64,000 bases of DNA, from assembly GCA_902826335.1 (NCBI GenBank), contig CADEEL010000003.1, positions 25,121 through 89,120 of the forward strand. The letters are read 5' to 3'. This DNA is from an uncultured Alphaproteobacteria bacterium. GTDB taxonomy: Bacteria > Pseudomonadota > Alphaproteobacteria > Caulobacterales > Aquidulcibacteraceae. Of this stretch, positions 17,091 to 25,754 are shown one piece after another (within the stretch, counting starts at the first letter, position 1; each line of letters begins with the position of its first letter). The translations under genes were made by a program, and so were the position numbers. Under the pieces are notes generated by a model. That model was given only the letters and a program-made list of their open reading frames with translations. It had not been told where the DNA came from and made no database searches.

Positions 17091-18095
17091 CTAAAGACGG
17101 CCTTCCTGCTTGGCGACGAGAACGGCGCGCGCATTGACGCCGAACATCCCTATGAAAAACAGGTAGGCCGCCGTCAGGATGAGCAGATAGGTGATCCCCG
17201 CCGGGATCAAAGTCGTCGGCTGCAAAAAGGCTTGCAGCGCGGCTTGCGGATCGGGCGTGCCGCCGGCGGTGGCGAGCGAAGCGATCGGCCCGGCGAGCGC
17301 CACGAAGAAGCCAACGCCGCCGATGACGATCACCGCCACAAGGTAAAGCAGCAGCAGCATCGCAAACGATCCGAACAAGGACCAGAACTTTCCGCGCGTG
17401 ACGGCCCAGGCCTGGAAGAAGGAAAAGCGCTTCCGCAAAATCGATGTCGCCGCCGCCGGAGCGAAACGCACGGACACCCAAATCCACAGCGCGATCGCCA
17501 CGAGCGCAAGCACGATGGCGATCAAGGCGCCAACGCCGAAATTCGCCATGTTGGGCTCACCGCCCGCAGAAGCGGCGGCGAGAAAGGCGCCGCCCGCGAC
17601 CAGAAAGATCAAAATCTCCACACAGATGATGAACGCCATGTACATCAGGAACCACAACCAATAGCCGCCCCAGACGCGCCAAGTATCTGCGCCGAAGCCG
17701 AGGCCGACAAACACGCCTCCTGTTTCACCGTGCACCAGCCAGCGCAGGCACGCGGCCTCATAGGAGGCGAGCACGATGTAGACGAGGAAGAGCGTAAGCA
17801 GATAGGTCGGTATGAGCGTGAAGACCGCCGCGGGCGGCATGGCCATCGCGGCGGCGACATCCTCGGGCTTGGCGCCCGGGGCCGCTGTGTTGCGCACAAG
17901 ATCGACGTACCAGCCGAAGTAAGCCCCAAGGCCGGCCCAGTTGAGATAAACAAACAAGCCGATGATCACGATCGTCAGCAAAAGATAACCGAGCGTGGCG
18001 AACAGCAGCACGCCGGAACGGCCGCGATTGCGAAATGCGTCGAACGCCGCGCCCTGCATGGTGAGCGGCGCTTGGGCGCTTGTCGTCTCGGTCAT
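17091..18095 (-). CDS. Multi-pass inner-membrane protein, function unknown
   Basis: 334 residues from the ATG at 18095, with GGGGAGAAG upstream. About six hydrophobic helices are visible, for example VLLFATLGYLLLTIVIIGLF, AVFTLIPTYLLTLFLVYIVL and FWSLFGSFAMLLLLYLVAV. The layout is like the glycerophosphodiester-phosphodiesterase membrane domain/DUF975 group of integral proteins. No catalytic residues are evident. It is followed by the beta-domain membrane protein. Confidence 0.78.
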   Translation of the reverse strand: MTETTSAQAPLTMQGAAFDAFRNRGRSGVLLFATLGYLLLTIVIIGLFVYLNWAGLGAYFGWYVDLVRNTAAPGAKPEDVAAAMAMPPAAVFTLIPTYLLTLFLVYIVLASYEAACLRWLVHGETGGVFVGLGFGADTWRVWGGYWLWFLMYMAFIICVEILIFLVAGGAFLAAASAGGEPNMANFGVGALIAIVLALVAIALWIWVSVRFAPAAATSILRKRFSFFQAWAVTRGKFWSLFGSFAMLLLLYLVAVIVIGGVGFFVALAGPIASLATAGGTPDPQAALQAFLQPTTLIPAGITYLLILTAAYLFFIGMFGVNARAVLVAKQEGRL

Positions 18096-18157
18096 GAGGC
18101 TTCTCCCCTCGGCTTTGCGGCGCGCGCACAATGGCGCGCCATGGCCTGGGCCGCAAC

Positions 18158-19351
18158 TTATTCGGCGATCAGGCGGTTCGGCGCGCGGATCGCATCCGGC
18201 GATTGATTGAGCGCCAGCAATTCCGCCAGCAGCGAGAGCACGGAAGAAGAACGGTCTCCATTCACCGCATCATCCCGGCATGGCCCATCCGGCGCGGCCG
18301 CGCCGCACGAGCGGCCGATCGCCGGGCCGGCATAATAGCGCGCCTCGCCGTAGGCGACGCTGGCGGCGAAATGGCGCGCCGGCGCGATCGGCGCCTCGGC
18401 GCGCGCGCGGCCTTCCGGCAGAATGCGAAATAAGGGCACGCCCGCGCCGCCGCCGCGCAAACCCGCGGCGCGCACCAGGATCGGCGCCTCGATCGGTGCA
18501 TCGGCGCCGGCGTGCATCGAGCCCGCGCGCATCAATTCGCCGACATAATAGACAATATCGTCCAATGATCGGAGGCGAAACGCATAGACATCCGCGCCGA
18601 TGACAAAGTGCGGATCGCAGTGCTGATCTTCCGCCGGCGGCGCGGGCCGCACGGGCGCGGCGGGCGCATAGGCTTCGACAAGGCCGCACAACGCGCGCGC
18701 GCTTGTGTTTGCAGCGAAGGGCGCGGACGCGCCTTGCGCGTCGGCCAGAAACGCGCGCGCCGCGCGCACATAGGCGCAGCCGCCCGTCGTCACTGACGCG
18801 TCACAATTCTGGAAGAGTTCGTTGGCCTCGTTGATTGTCTCAACCGTCGCGCCATCGGGGCTTGTGCGCGCGATGCGTTCGGCCATCAACAACAGCAGGA
18901 GATCGCGCGGCCAGCCGCTGCGCCAATAATGGGCGAACACGTAGGGCTCGATCGGCTCGAACACGGTGCGCGTCAGCGTATCGGCGTTGAACGGCTGTAC
19001 GGCGTAACTCGGGCGCGAAATGGTTTCGCGCTGCGCGCCGAGCCCGCCCACGCCCCAATTGGGCGCGCCCTGGCCGAGCGGGATCGACCCGATCGCGGCA
19101 TTCTCCTGCCAGCGCAGCTGCGGGCTATCTTGAATGCCCGTCATGGCGAGGTAATAGCGGGGCTGGCGATCGCGCGCGCGCAGGATGTTAAGTAGGATTT
19201 GGCTGGAGACGGCGCGGCCATAGGCGTCGTTGAACGCGACCGCGTCATCCGAGATATCGACGCCGCCGCCCGCGCGGCGTGACAGAATCGACGGCGCGCC
19301 GGCGCAGCCGAGCGTTAAGCACGCACACAATATCGCGGCCAAGATTCTCAT
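18158..19351 (-). CDS. Putative lipoprotein, large, function unknown
   Basis: 397 residues. MRILAAILCACLTLGCAGAP is a lipoprotein signal with lipobox TLGC. The mature part begins with DAVAFNDAYGRAVSSQILLN, then NILRARDRQPRYYLAMTGIQ, a pattern seen in uncharacterised proteobacterial lipoproteins, and contains several cysteine pairs. No enzymatic motif is found. It is transcribed toward the membrane-protein pair and is divergent from the carbonic anhydrase gene. Confidence 0.78.
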   Translation of the reverse strand: MRILAAILCACLTLGCAGAPSILSRRAGGGVDISDDAVAFNDAYGRAVSSQILLNILRARDRQPRYYLAMTGIQDSPQLRWQENAAIGSIPLGQGAPNWGVGGLGAQRETISRPSYAVQPFNADTLTRTVFEPIEPYVFAHYWRSGWPRDLLLLLMAERIARTSPDGATVETINEANELFQNCDASVTTGGCAYVRAARAFLADAQGASAPFAANTSARALCGLVEAYAPAAPVRPAPPAEDQHCDPHFVIGADVYAFRLRSLDDIVYYVGELMRAGSMHAGADAPIEAPILVRAAGLRGGGAGVPLFRILPEGRARAEAPIAPARHFAASVAYGEARYYAGPAIGRSCGAAAPDGPCRDDAVNGDRSSSVLSLLAELLALNQSPDAIRAPNRLIAE

Positions 19352-19451
19352 TTGGATGGCGTAGCAAATCCCGCCTGGACGTGCACCGCCTCTCGCGCCG
19401 GCCGCGAGGCGGCTTGATCGCGGCGTGGTTTTGCGGTTCCACCTGAGCCGT

Positions 19452-20051
19452 ATGCAGACATTGATCGCTGGCTATCGAAGGTTCAGGGGGCGACGCTGGC
19501 CGGAACTCGCGGCGCTCTACCGCAAGCTCGCGGCGGGCCAGAGCCCGCGCCTGCTGGTGATCGCGTGTTCCGATAGCCGCGTCGATCCTTCGACGATTTT
19601 CGATTCTCCGCCGGGCGAACTGTTCATCGTACGCAACGTGGCCAATCTCGTGCCGCCCTATGAGCCGGACGCCGGCTATCACGGGGCCAGCGCGGCCATC
19701 GAGTTCGCGGTGACGCGCCTCAAGGTGGAAACCATCCTGGTGCTGGGGCACGCCCATTGCGGGGGCGTCGCCGCCGCGCTCGACGGGGGCGCGCCGGGCG
19801 CGTTCATCGGCCGCTGGCTCGATCTTCTGGCCCCCGCGCGGGCGCGGCTGAGCGGCGTTGAAGCCGATCCGCACGCCGCGCTTGAGTATGAATCGATCCG
19901 CGTGAGCCTGGCCAATCTCGGCACGTTTCCATTCATCCGCGCGGCCATGGCGGCCAGGACCCTCACCCTCGCCGGCGCGCGGTTCGGCGTTTCGGACGGG
20001 GTGTTGGAGGTGATGGACCAAGAATCTGGTGAATTTTCACCCATCGACTGA
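19452..20051 (+). CDS. Beta-class carbonic anhydrase
   Basis: 199 residues. It interconverts CO2 and bicarbonate. Zinc ligands are Cys39 (ACSDSRVDP), His100 and Cys103 (GHAHCGGV). The Asp41-Arg43 dyad is present. Further family segments are GELFIVRNVANLVPPYEP and GASAAIEFAVTRLKV. The ATG at 19452 starts the conserved region; 27 bases of in-frame upstream sequence are not needed. Bicarbonate is a substrate of the CarA/CarB enzyme in the window, but there is no operon link. Confidence 0.94.
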   Translation: MQTLIAGYRRFRGRRWPELAALYRKLAAGQSPRLLVIACSDSRVDPSTIFDSPPGELFIVRNVANLVPPYEPDAGYHGASAAIEFAVTRLKVETILVLGHAHCGGVAAALDGGAPGAFIGRWLDLLAPARARLSGVEADPHAALEYESIRVSLANLGTFPFIRAAMAARTLTLAGARFGVSDGVLEVMDQESGEFSPID

Positions 20052-20188
20052 GTCTTGTCGCATTTCAAGCACACACCCCCCTGTGCGCGCGCTTTTGGCG
20101 TGATATGCACCTTTCTTGCATGGTTGCCTGAATGTTGACGGCAACCCAACGGCGCGGGGTCGCGCCTGGCACTGGCGACGGAGACGGC

Positions 20189-22027
20189 ATGGCGGACGTT
20201 CTCATCGTCTGTGTTCGCGAAGATGAGCCTCTGGCGAAGGCTTTCGCGGACATGTTCGAACGCGCGGGACTGCATGTGGGAGGCGCCCCCGGGGCCCCCG
20301 ACGACATGCGCAATTGTGGGGCGGCCCTGGTGGTCTGGTCCCAGGCGAGCATCCGATCGCGTGCGTTTTTGGACGCGGCGCAGCGCGCCGTGAACGCCGG
20401 CAAGGCCGTGGTGGCTTGCCTCATCGCGCCGCCGCCGGCGGCGAGCATCAACCATGCGCCGGCCTTCGATCTCTCGCATTGGGCCGGCGATCCGGACGAT
20501 CCGACGCTTGATCCCTTGTTTTTCGCGGTTGACCGCATGGTCGCCGCGGTGCGCGCCTCGGCAGGGGCCGCGGCGCCCGTCGCCGCCACGGCCGCCGCCG
20601 CGCCGGCGCGGTCCGAGCCCGCCTCCTATTTCAACGCGCCCCAGGCGCCTGCCCCGCAGGCTTCGCCGCCCTATGCGCGTGCGCGCAGCACACCGACGGC
20701 CCGGCCCGCCGCCGCGCCCGGCTATGACATTCCCCGCGCGCCGGCCGCCGCCGCGCGCCGCCCTGGCCCCGCGCCGGGCCAACGCGATCCAGACAATGTC
20801 GCGGCCGAAGCCCAGAACTGGGCGGCGATCCGGCACAGTCGCAATCCCGAGGATTTCCTGCGCCACTTGGCCGATTTCGGCTCCGAAGGCGCGTTCGCGG
20901 AGCTGGCGCAAATGCGCCTGGCCGAGCTTGAGGCCGAAAACCGCCGCCGCCGCCCAGGCGCGGCGAGCCCACGCGGCGAAGCGCCCGCGCGCGGCGGCTC
21001 GGTTCGTCTCGATCCGCCCAGACCCGCCAGTCCCCGCGCCGAGCCCCGCATGGAAGCCCCGCGCGGCCGGGGCGGCGCCTCGCGCCCGCCGCCGGCCGCG
21101 TTCGAACCGATTCGCTCCGAACCGCCCCAACAGCGCCTGCGCGGCGCGCCAAGCCGGGGCGAAGCTCCGCCCGCGTGGCGGGACGATGGACGCGCGCTGG
21201 CCCGCCGCCCCGACGTGGGCGGCCCGCCGCGTCAAAGCAGCCGCACGATCCGCATGATGGCGATCATCGTGGTGCTCGGCGGGGCCGCGCTCGGCGCGGG
21301 CCTGTTCGCCGGAGACCGCTTCGGGGCCCTGAATTTCCTGACCGGCGGCGGGGCCGAGCAATCGGCTGACGCCAGCGCCTGGGAAGACGCCCCACCCGGC
21401 GAAACCGCCGACGCCAGCGCCAGCCTCGATTTCGGCGGCGGCGGCGCCAACCTTTCCGGCCCGGCGGAACCCGATCTTCGCCGCTCCAACGCCGCGCGCA
21501 TTCCGCAGCGCCCGCCCGCCCAAGGCGGGCCGACGATCGAGCGCGAACCCGCCGCGCGCGAGATCAACCCGCTGCGCACCGCGCCGCCCGCCGAGCGCGA
21601 AGCTGCGCCCGCTCCTGTCGCGCTGACGCCGGCGCCCGCGCCGCTACAATTGACGCCGGCGCCGCAGCCGCAAATCCAGACTGCGGCCGTTGAGCCGCCG
21701 GCCCCGGCTCAAGTGGGCCCGCCGCGCACGCCGCAGGTGGTGTGGGCCGCGCGGCCCGGTGCGCAACGCATCAACGAGCTCTTCCCGTCGCGGGCGCTCC
21801 GCTCCAATCAAGGCGGACGCGTGGAGCTTGATTGCCTGCTCGATGCGGCCGGCGTGCCGCGCTGCGCGGTGGCCAATGAAACGCCGAGCGGCTTTGGCTT
21901 CGGCGCGGCGGCCTTGCGCGCCTCCGGCCAGTTCCGCGCGCAGGCCAACCTCGATGACGGCACGCGCTCCGCCGGCGCGCAGACGCGCCTGACAATCGTC
22001 TTCCGCCAGCCGAGCCCCGGCCAATAA
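20189..22027 (+). CDS. TIR-like / transmembrane / TonB C-terminal chimera
   Basis: 612 residues from the ATG at 20189 (GGAG 5 bases upstream). Residues 1-120 resemble a TIR_2 domain (DVLIVCVREDEPLAKAFADM, GAALVVWSQASIRSRAFLDA). Residues 121-200 are Ala/Pro-rich. Residues 203-250 (NWAAIRHSRNPEDFLRHLAD, FAELAQMRLAELEAE) match a helical unit common in bacterial TIR and caspase-like proteins. A basic, Pro-rich linker leads to one TM helix (354-376), a second Pro-rich linker, and a TonB C-terminal domain (about 515-606: GRVELDCLLDAAGVPRC, GFGFGAAALRAS). The expected topology is TIR in the cytoplasm and TonB in the periplasm. The position of the usual TIR catalytic Glu is Asp/Ala, so NADase activity is doubtful. 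Confidence 0.82.
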   Translation: MADVLIVCVREDEPLAKAFADMFERAGLHVGGAPGAPDDMRNCGAALVVWSQASIRSRAFLDAAQRAVNAGKAVVACLIAPPPAASINHAPAFDLSHWAGDPDDPTLDPLFFAVDRMVAAVRASAGAAAPVAATAAAAPARSEPASYFNAPQAPAPQASPPYARARSTPTARPAAAPGYDIPRAPAAAARRPGPAPGQRDPDNVAAEAQNWAAIRHSRNPEDFLRHLADFGSEGAFAELAQMRLAELEAENRRRRPGAASPRGEAPARGGSVRLDPPRPASPRAEPRMEAPRGRGGASRPPPAAFEPIRSEPPQQRLRGAPSRGEAPPAWRDDGRALARRPDVGGPPRQSSRTIRMMAIIVVLGGAALGAGLFAGDRFGALNFLTGGGAEQSADASAWEDAPPGETADASASLDFGGGGANLSGPAEPDLRRSNAARIPQRPPAQGGPTIEREPAAREINPLRTAPPAEREAAPAPVALTPAPAPLQLTPAPQPQIQTAAVEPPAPAQVGPPRTPQVVWAARPGAQRINELFPSRALRSNQGGRVELDCLLDAAGVPRCAVANETPSGFGFGAAALRASGQFRAQANLDDGTRSAGAQTRLTIVFRQPSPGQ

Positions 22028-22143
22028 GCGCGCCTACGCCGTTACCATCGGCATCTTGTTATTGACGTTGGGGCCGCGTATCTCATCGCTCGCCTTCGCA
22101 GGCGCAATATGAGCGCGCGAAGCCGTGTGGAGACATCGCCGCC

Positions 22144-22500
22144 ATGCTGCTGACGATGCTGAAGGCAAAGCTGCACCGCGCCACGGTGACCCAGGCCGAT
22201 CTCGACTATGAAGGTTCGATCGCGATCGACCGCGCGCTGCTCGACGAAGCCGGCATCCTGCCGCACGAGCAGGTCGATGTGCTGAACATCAATTCGGGCG
22301 CGCGCTTCACCACCTACGCCATCGAGGCGCCGCGCGGATCGCGCACCTTCGGCGTCAATGGCGCGGCCGCGCGCCTTGTTCAGCCCGGCGACAAGATCAT
22401 CGTCGTCGCCTATTGCCAGATCCCGGCCGAGGAAGCGCGCAATTACGCGCCGAATGTCGTGCTGCTCGATGACGAGAATTGCGTGAAGCGCGCGGCGTAA
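22144..22500 (+). CDS. panD: Aspartate 1-decarboxylase
   Basis: 118 residues. It makes beta-alanine for pantothenate and CoA. It self-cleaves between Gly24 and Ser25 (DYEGSIAID) to form the pyruvoyl cofactor. Lys9, His11, Arg54 and Tyr58 of the active site are present, and [14 protein letters not shown] and [10 protein letters not shown] match the family. The ATG at 22144 gives [15 protein letters not shown], aligned with the E. coli start. It is a single gene, followed by two family A repeats. Confidence 0.96.
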   Translation: MLLTMLKAKLHRATVTQADLDYEGSIAIDRALLDEAGILPHEQVDVLNINSGARFTTYAIEAPRGSRTFGVNGAAARLVQPGDKIIVVAYCQIPAEEARNYAPNVVLLDDENCVKRAA

Positions 22501-22522
22501 CGCGATCAGCGCACATTTGTCC

Positions 22523-22633
22523 CTCGTCATTCCGGACGCGCGTGAGCGCGATCCGGAACCCAGAAGGTGACAAACCGCTGTGCATTCGCCCCTGGGTTCC
22601 GGGTTTGGCCTGCGGCCGCCCCGGAATGACGAG
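22523..22633. repeat. Palindromic intergenic repeat, family A, copy 2
   Basis: Ends are perfect inverted repeats CTCGTCATTCCGG and CCGGAATGACGAG. Internal hairpins include GCGCGTGAGCGCG and a GGAACCCAG/CTGGGTTCC pair. It lies 21 bases before copy 3, in the same orientation. Confidence 0.85.
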
Positions 22634-22654
22634 TGGTGCAGCGTCGCTTTGCAG

Positions 22655-22768
22655 CTCGTCATTCCAGACGCGACGAAGTCGCGATCTGGAACCCAGGTGA
22701 TGTCAAAGCGCCGTGCGGTCGCTCCTAGGTTCCGGGCTCATCGCTGCGCGATGCCCCGGAATGACGAG
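22655..22768. repeat. Palindromic intergenic repeat, family A, copy 3
   Basis: Begins CTCGTCATTCCAGACGCGAC and ends GATGCCCCGGAATGACGAG. It shares the internal GAACCCAG...CTAGGTTCC pair and the GCGACGAAGTCGC hairpin with copy 1. It separates panD from the convergent TadG-like gene. Confidence 0.85.
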
Positions 22769-22784
22769 GGCGCGCGCGACCGCC

Positions 22785-24545
22785 TCAGTGCGTGATGCGC
22801 AGCTCGCCGATGCCGGAGCCGATCGCCCGGAACACGGCGCGCAGCTCTTCTTGCGTATCGGCCGTGAAGTAGTGATCGTCATCGGTGGCGCAGTAGCGCA
22901 CGAGATCGCGGGCCGTGCCATCCGTCTCGCGGAAGATGACGGTGTAGATCTCGATGCCCTGCGCCTTGATGGCGTCGCACAGCGCGCGCTGGCGGGCGTT
23001 GATGTAGTTCACGAACGAGCCTGTGCTGGTGATGTTGCGCCGATAGGCGACCGGCATATCGCCGCGCGTGACGCCATTGACGGTGACGCCGGAACGGAAC
23101 GTCGTCCACAGGTTGAGATGATTGAAGGCCGAATAATCCGAACCGAGCACGGTCGAGTCGCTCAGATTGGTGTTCTGCCCGTCCGTCATCAGCACGATGA
23201 CCTTGCGCACGTCCGGGCTGTAGGGATCGCCTTGCGTAAACGGCGCGCCGGGCGAGAGCACGCGCCAGCCCCAAGCCAGACCCTCGGCCTGGTTTGTGCC
23301 GCCGCCGCTCCAATGGCGCATGGCGCGCACGGCGTTGACCATCTCATCGCGATCAGACGTCAGCGGAACGATCGGCGTGGGGCAGCCGCGATTGGGGCCG
23401 GTGACGCTCGGCGCCACGGTGGTGATGACCGGGTTCGAGGCCTGGTTCCGATATTTGAACACGTTGAACGTATCGGATCGACGCGCGCCGGTGTTGGTGG
23501 TCGACGTATCGCCGGCCGTATAATTCATGCGCACGTTCGTCGATGTGTTTATCGACACATTCGGATGATAATTGGTGTCCTCGCCGTCAACCCAGAAATA
23601 GGGCGTAAAGAGCGATGCGGGCGTCGAGGTGCTCGGCGCATCGTCGCTGATGTCATATGGCTCGGGCCGCGTCTCGACGCAGCCGCCCCAGGGCGCATCG
23701 GACGGATACAAGTCGAAATAGTTGATCACGTCCGGCGTGTAGGCGAGGCAATAGCCGCCAGAGCCCGAGCCGGAGCGCACCCAATTGATGCGATACGTGC
23801 CCGTATAGCCGGTGAACGGCAGCGTGCTGAGATTCTGGCAATTTGTGCCCGAGCTTGACGCATAGGTGCGCCAGCCGATCTGGCGGCCCTCAAGCAATTC
23901 GCCATTGTAGGGCGCGATCCCGGTTGTATCCATCCAGGCGTTGCGGTTCGACGCGCTGTTGCCGATGTTCACTTGCGCCACGAACGGCACAAGCGAGAGC
24001 TCAACGGTGTCGCCATCGATGTTGAACAGGAAGTTCACCATCTCCTCGGCGCCGTCACGCAAGGTTTGCATATCGGCCGACATCGAGCCCGTATTGTCGA
24101 GCACAAGGGCGACTTCGATCGGCGGACTCGCCTCCGACACGGCGTCCGCCTCCACGACGATGCGCCAATCATCCGGATTGATGAGGCGGGCGAGCCCCGT
24201 CTCCATATCGACGGCGGCGGTGACGCGATGGCCGCCTTCAGGCAATTGCGCGACCGTGAACGATGCGTTGCTGGTGTGCGGCTGCGTGCCGAGCGTCGCC
24301 TCGTAAAACGAGCGCGCGGCCGTGGTGCGTTCATCGAGCGAGAGGTTCGAGGAGCGCTCGGCCACCAGGGCGGCGGCGTCGGCCGCGTTTTGCATCTGCG
24401 AACGCAGCGACTGCGCCTGGGCGAAATCGATCGACACGCCGACCATGCCGGTCAGCACCGTCGCGGCCAGCGCCCAGAGCATGGCGACATTGCCGCCCCG
24501 CGCCGCGCTGAACGAGCGCGCCTGTTTCTTTCCCCAGCCCAGCAT
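22785..24545 (-). CDS. TadG-like pilus-assembly protein with a von Willebrand factor A domain
   Basis: 586 residues. The N-terminal part is TadE/TadG-like: after a short basic stretch, GGNVAMLWALAATVLTGMVG (18-37) is a membrane/prepilin-like helix, followed by SIDFAQAQSLRSQMQNAADA. A vWA domain follows with MIDAS residues Asp150, Ser154, Ser156 (LVLDNTGSMS) and, near the C-terminus, RKVIVLMTDGQNTN. Several Cys residues and Ser/Thr/Asn-rich inserts occur between. TadG proteins help build or anchor Flp/Tad pili. No other tad gene is in the window. Confidence 0.88.
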   Translation of the reverse strand: MLGWGKKQARSFSAARGGNVAMLWALAATVLTGMVGVSIDFAQAQSLRSQMQNAADAAALVAERSSNLSLDERTTAARSFYEATLGTQPHTSNASFTVAQLPEGGHRVTAAVDMETGLARLINPDDWRIVVEADAVSEASPPIEVALVLDNTGSMSADMQTLRDGAEEMVNFLFNIDGDTVELSLVPFVAQVNIGNSASNRNAWMDTTGIAPYNGELLEGRQIGWRTYASSSGTNCQNLSTLPFTGYTGTYRINWVRSGSGSGGYCLAYTPDVINYFDLYPSDAPWGGCVETRPEPYDISDDAPSTSTPASLFTPYFWVDGEDTNYHPNVSINTSTNVRMNYTAGDTSTTNTGARRSDTFNVFKYRNQASNPVITTVAPSVTGPNRGCPTPIVPLTSDRDEMVNAVRAMRHWSGGGTNQAEGLAWGWRVLSPGAPFTQGDPYSPDVRKVIVLMTDGQNTNLSDSTVLGSDYSAFNHLNLWTTFRSGVTVNGVTRGDMPVAYRRNITSTGSFVNYINARQRALCDAIKAQGIEIYTVIFRETDGTARDLVRYCATDDDHYFTADTQEELRAVFRAIGSGIGELRITH

Positions 24546-24704
24546 GGCCCCTACCCACTCCGAATTTGGGAAAAATCCTTACCTCAGAGGGCTTAACGGC
24601 CGATTTGCAAACACGGTGAATGGCGCGCCGGCCGGCGTTTCAGGGCTTGCGGGGGCGCATTTTTGATCTTACTTTGATATCGTTTTCATAGCAGGAGCGC
24701 GCCC

Positions 24705-25601
24705 ATGCCCACGCCAGCCGCCTTAACCAAGACCCACGAGCGCGCGGCCCAGACCGTCGCCGGCGGGCCGCTTTTGCTGCTGGCGCTGGGCCTCATCGGG
24801 CTCACGATCTGGCACGCGATGAGCCTGGCCAACGCCTATGACAAGGGCCTCCTCGTGCTGGCCATGATCGTGGAGATGGTGGTCGCCTTCATCATTCTGC
24901 TGGGCCTTTATTCGCTGCAGCCGAACGAGTCGGTCGCGATCACCCTGTTTGGCAATTACAAAGGCACGGACCGGCGGCCGGGCCTGCGCTGGATGCTGTT
25001 CTGGTACGGGCGCAAGAAAATCTCGCTGCGCGTGCGCAACGTGACAAGCCAGACGCTCAAGGTGAATGATAAGCGCGGCAATCCGATCGAGATCGCGGCC
25101 GTCGTCGTGTGGCGCGTGACGGATACGGGCGCGGCGCTCTTCGACGTCGATCATTATGACTCGTTCGTGAACATCCAGATTGAGACGGCGCTGCGCGAGA
25201 TCGCTTCGCACTTCGCGTATGATCACGCCGAGCATGCCGAGCCGACGCTGCGCGCCGACGCCGAGCAAGTCTCGGCGCTCTTGCGCGAGAAGCTGCAGGA
25301 GCGCGTGGCCGTCGCGGGCGTGGCGGTCGATGAAGCCAAGCTCTCCCATCTCGCCTACGCGGCGGAAATCGCCGGGGCCATGTTGCGCCGCCAGCAGGCG
25401 GAAGCCGTGCTCGCGGCGCGGCGCTACATCGTGCAAGGCGCGGTGGAGATGGTGCAGCACGCGCTGGAGCAATTGAGCGAACGCGACATCGTCAAGCTCG
25501 ACGATGAGCGCCGCGCGGCGATGGTGTCCAATCTGTTGGTCGTGCTGTGCGGGGATCGCGACGCGCAGCCAGTGGTCAATACGGGCACGATTTATCAATG
25601 A
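24705..25601 (+). CDS. SPFH-domain (stomatin/prohibitin-like) membrane protein
   Basis: 298 residues. Two hydrophobic helices (about 20-40 and 50-70) precede an SPFH domain that starts at SLQPNESVAITLFGNYKG and continues through VRNVTSQTLKVNDKRGNPIE, VVVWRVTDTGAALFDVDHYD and a coiled region AEIAGAMLRRQQAEAVLAAR. These proteins form membrane microdomain scaffolds and often regulate membrane proteases. AGGAG lies upstream. The small ribbon-helix-helix gene after it is a usual partner in alphaproteobacteria, here separated by an inserted repeat. Confidence 0.92.
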   Translation: MPTPAALTKTHERAAQTVAGGPLLLLALGLIGLTIWHAMSLANAYDKGLLVLAMIVEMVVAFIILLGLYSLQPNESVAITLFGNYKGTDRRPGLRWMLFWYGRKKISLRVRNVTSQTLKVNDKRGNPIEIAAVVVWRVTDTGAALFDVDHYDSFVNIQIETALREIASHFAYDHAEHAEPTLRADAEQVSALLREKLQERVAVAGVAVDEAKLSHLAYAAEIAGAMLRRQQAEAVLAARRYIVQGAVEMVQHALEQLSERDIVKLDDERRAAMVSNLLVVLCGDRDAQPVVNTGTIYQ

Positions 25602-25621
25602 CGCCGACCACTGCGCCGCGC

Positions 25622-25733
25622 TTCTCCCCCGTTCACGGGGGAGGTGATCGCGCAGCGATCAGAGGGGGCGAACTTGCGCCCCCTCAGTCGGCACGTTTCG
25701 CGCGCCGACAGCTCCCCCGTGAACGGGGGAGCA
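25622..25733. repeat. Palindromic repeat, family C, copy 1 (between SPFH and RHH genes)
   Basis: Starts TTCTCCCCCGTTCACGGGGG and ends CTCCCCCGTGAACGGGGGAG, so the two ends are inverted copies of each other and each is itself a hairpin. Inside are GATCGCGCAGCGATC and GGGGGCGAACTTGCGCCCCC hairpins. Related sequence occurs at 50290-50342, 50368-50415, in carB (28411-28437) and at 39476-39506. Confidence 0.85.
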
Positions 25734-25754
25734 AAACCGAGCCGCGCGCGCACC

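Noticed and set aside
16533-18206. 557-residue plus-strand frame opposite the membrane-protein genes
   Set aside because: Its sequence is dominated by Arg, His and Gln with no hydrophobic core; the minus strand carries clear membrane proteins.
20132-20188. Upstream ATG of the TIR-TonB gene
   Set aside because: It has no ribosome-binding site and adds a non-conserved leader; the ATG at 20189 has GGAG at proper spacing.
19679-21523. 614-residue minus-strand frame opposite the TIR-TonB gene
   Set aside because: It is an antisense shadow of the Ala/Pro/Arg-rich gene and spans part of the carbonic anhydrase gene.
25622-25735. CRISPR-like direct repeats at the SPFH/RHH gap
   Set aside because: The repeated CCCCCGTTCACGGGGG units are inverted, not direct, and there are no regularly spaced spacers.
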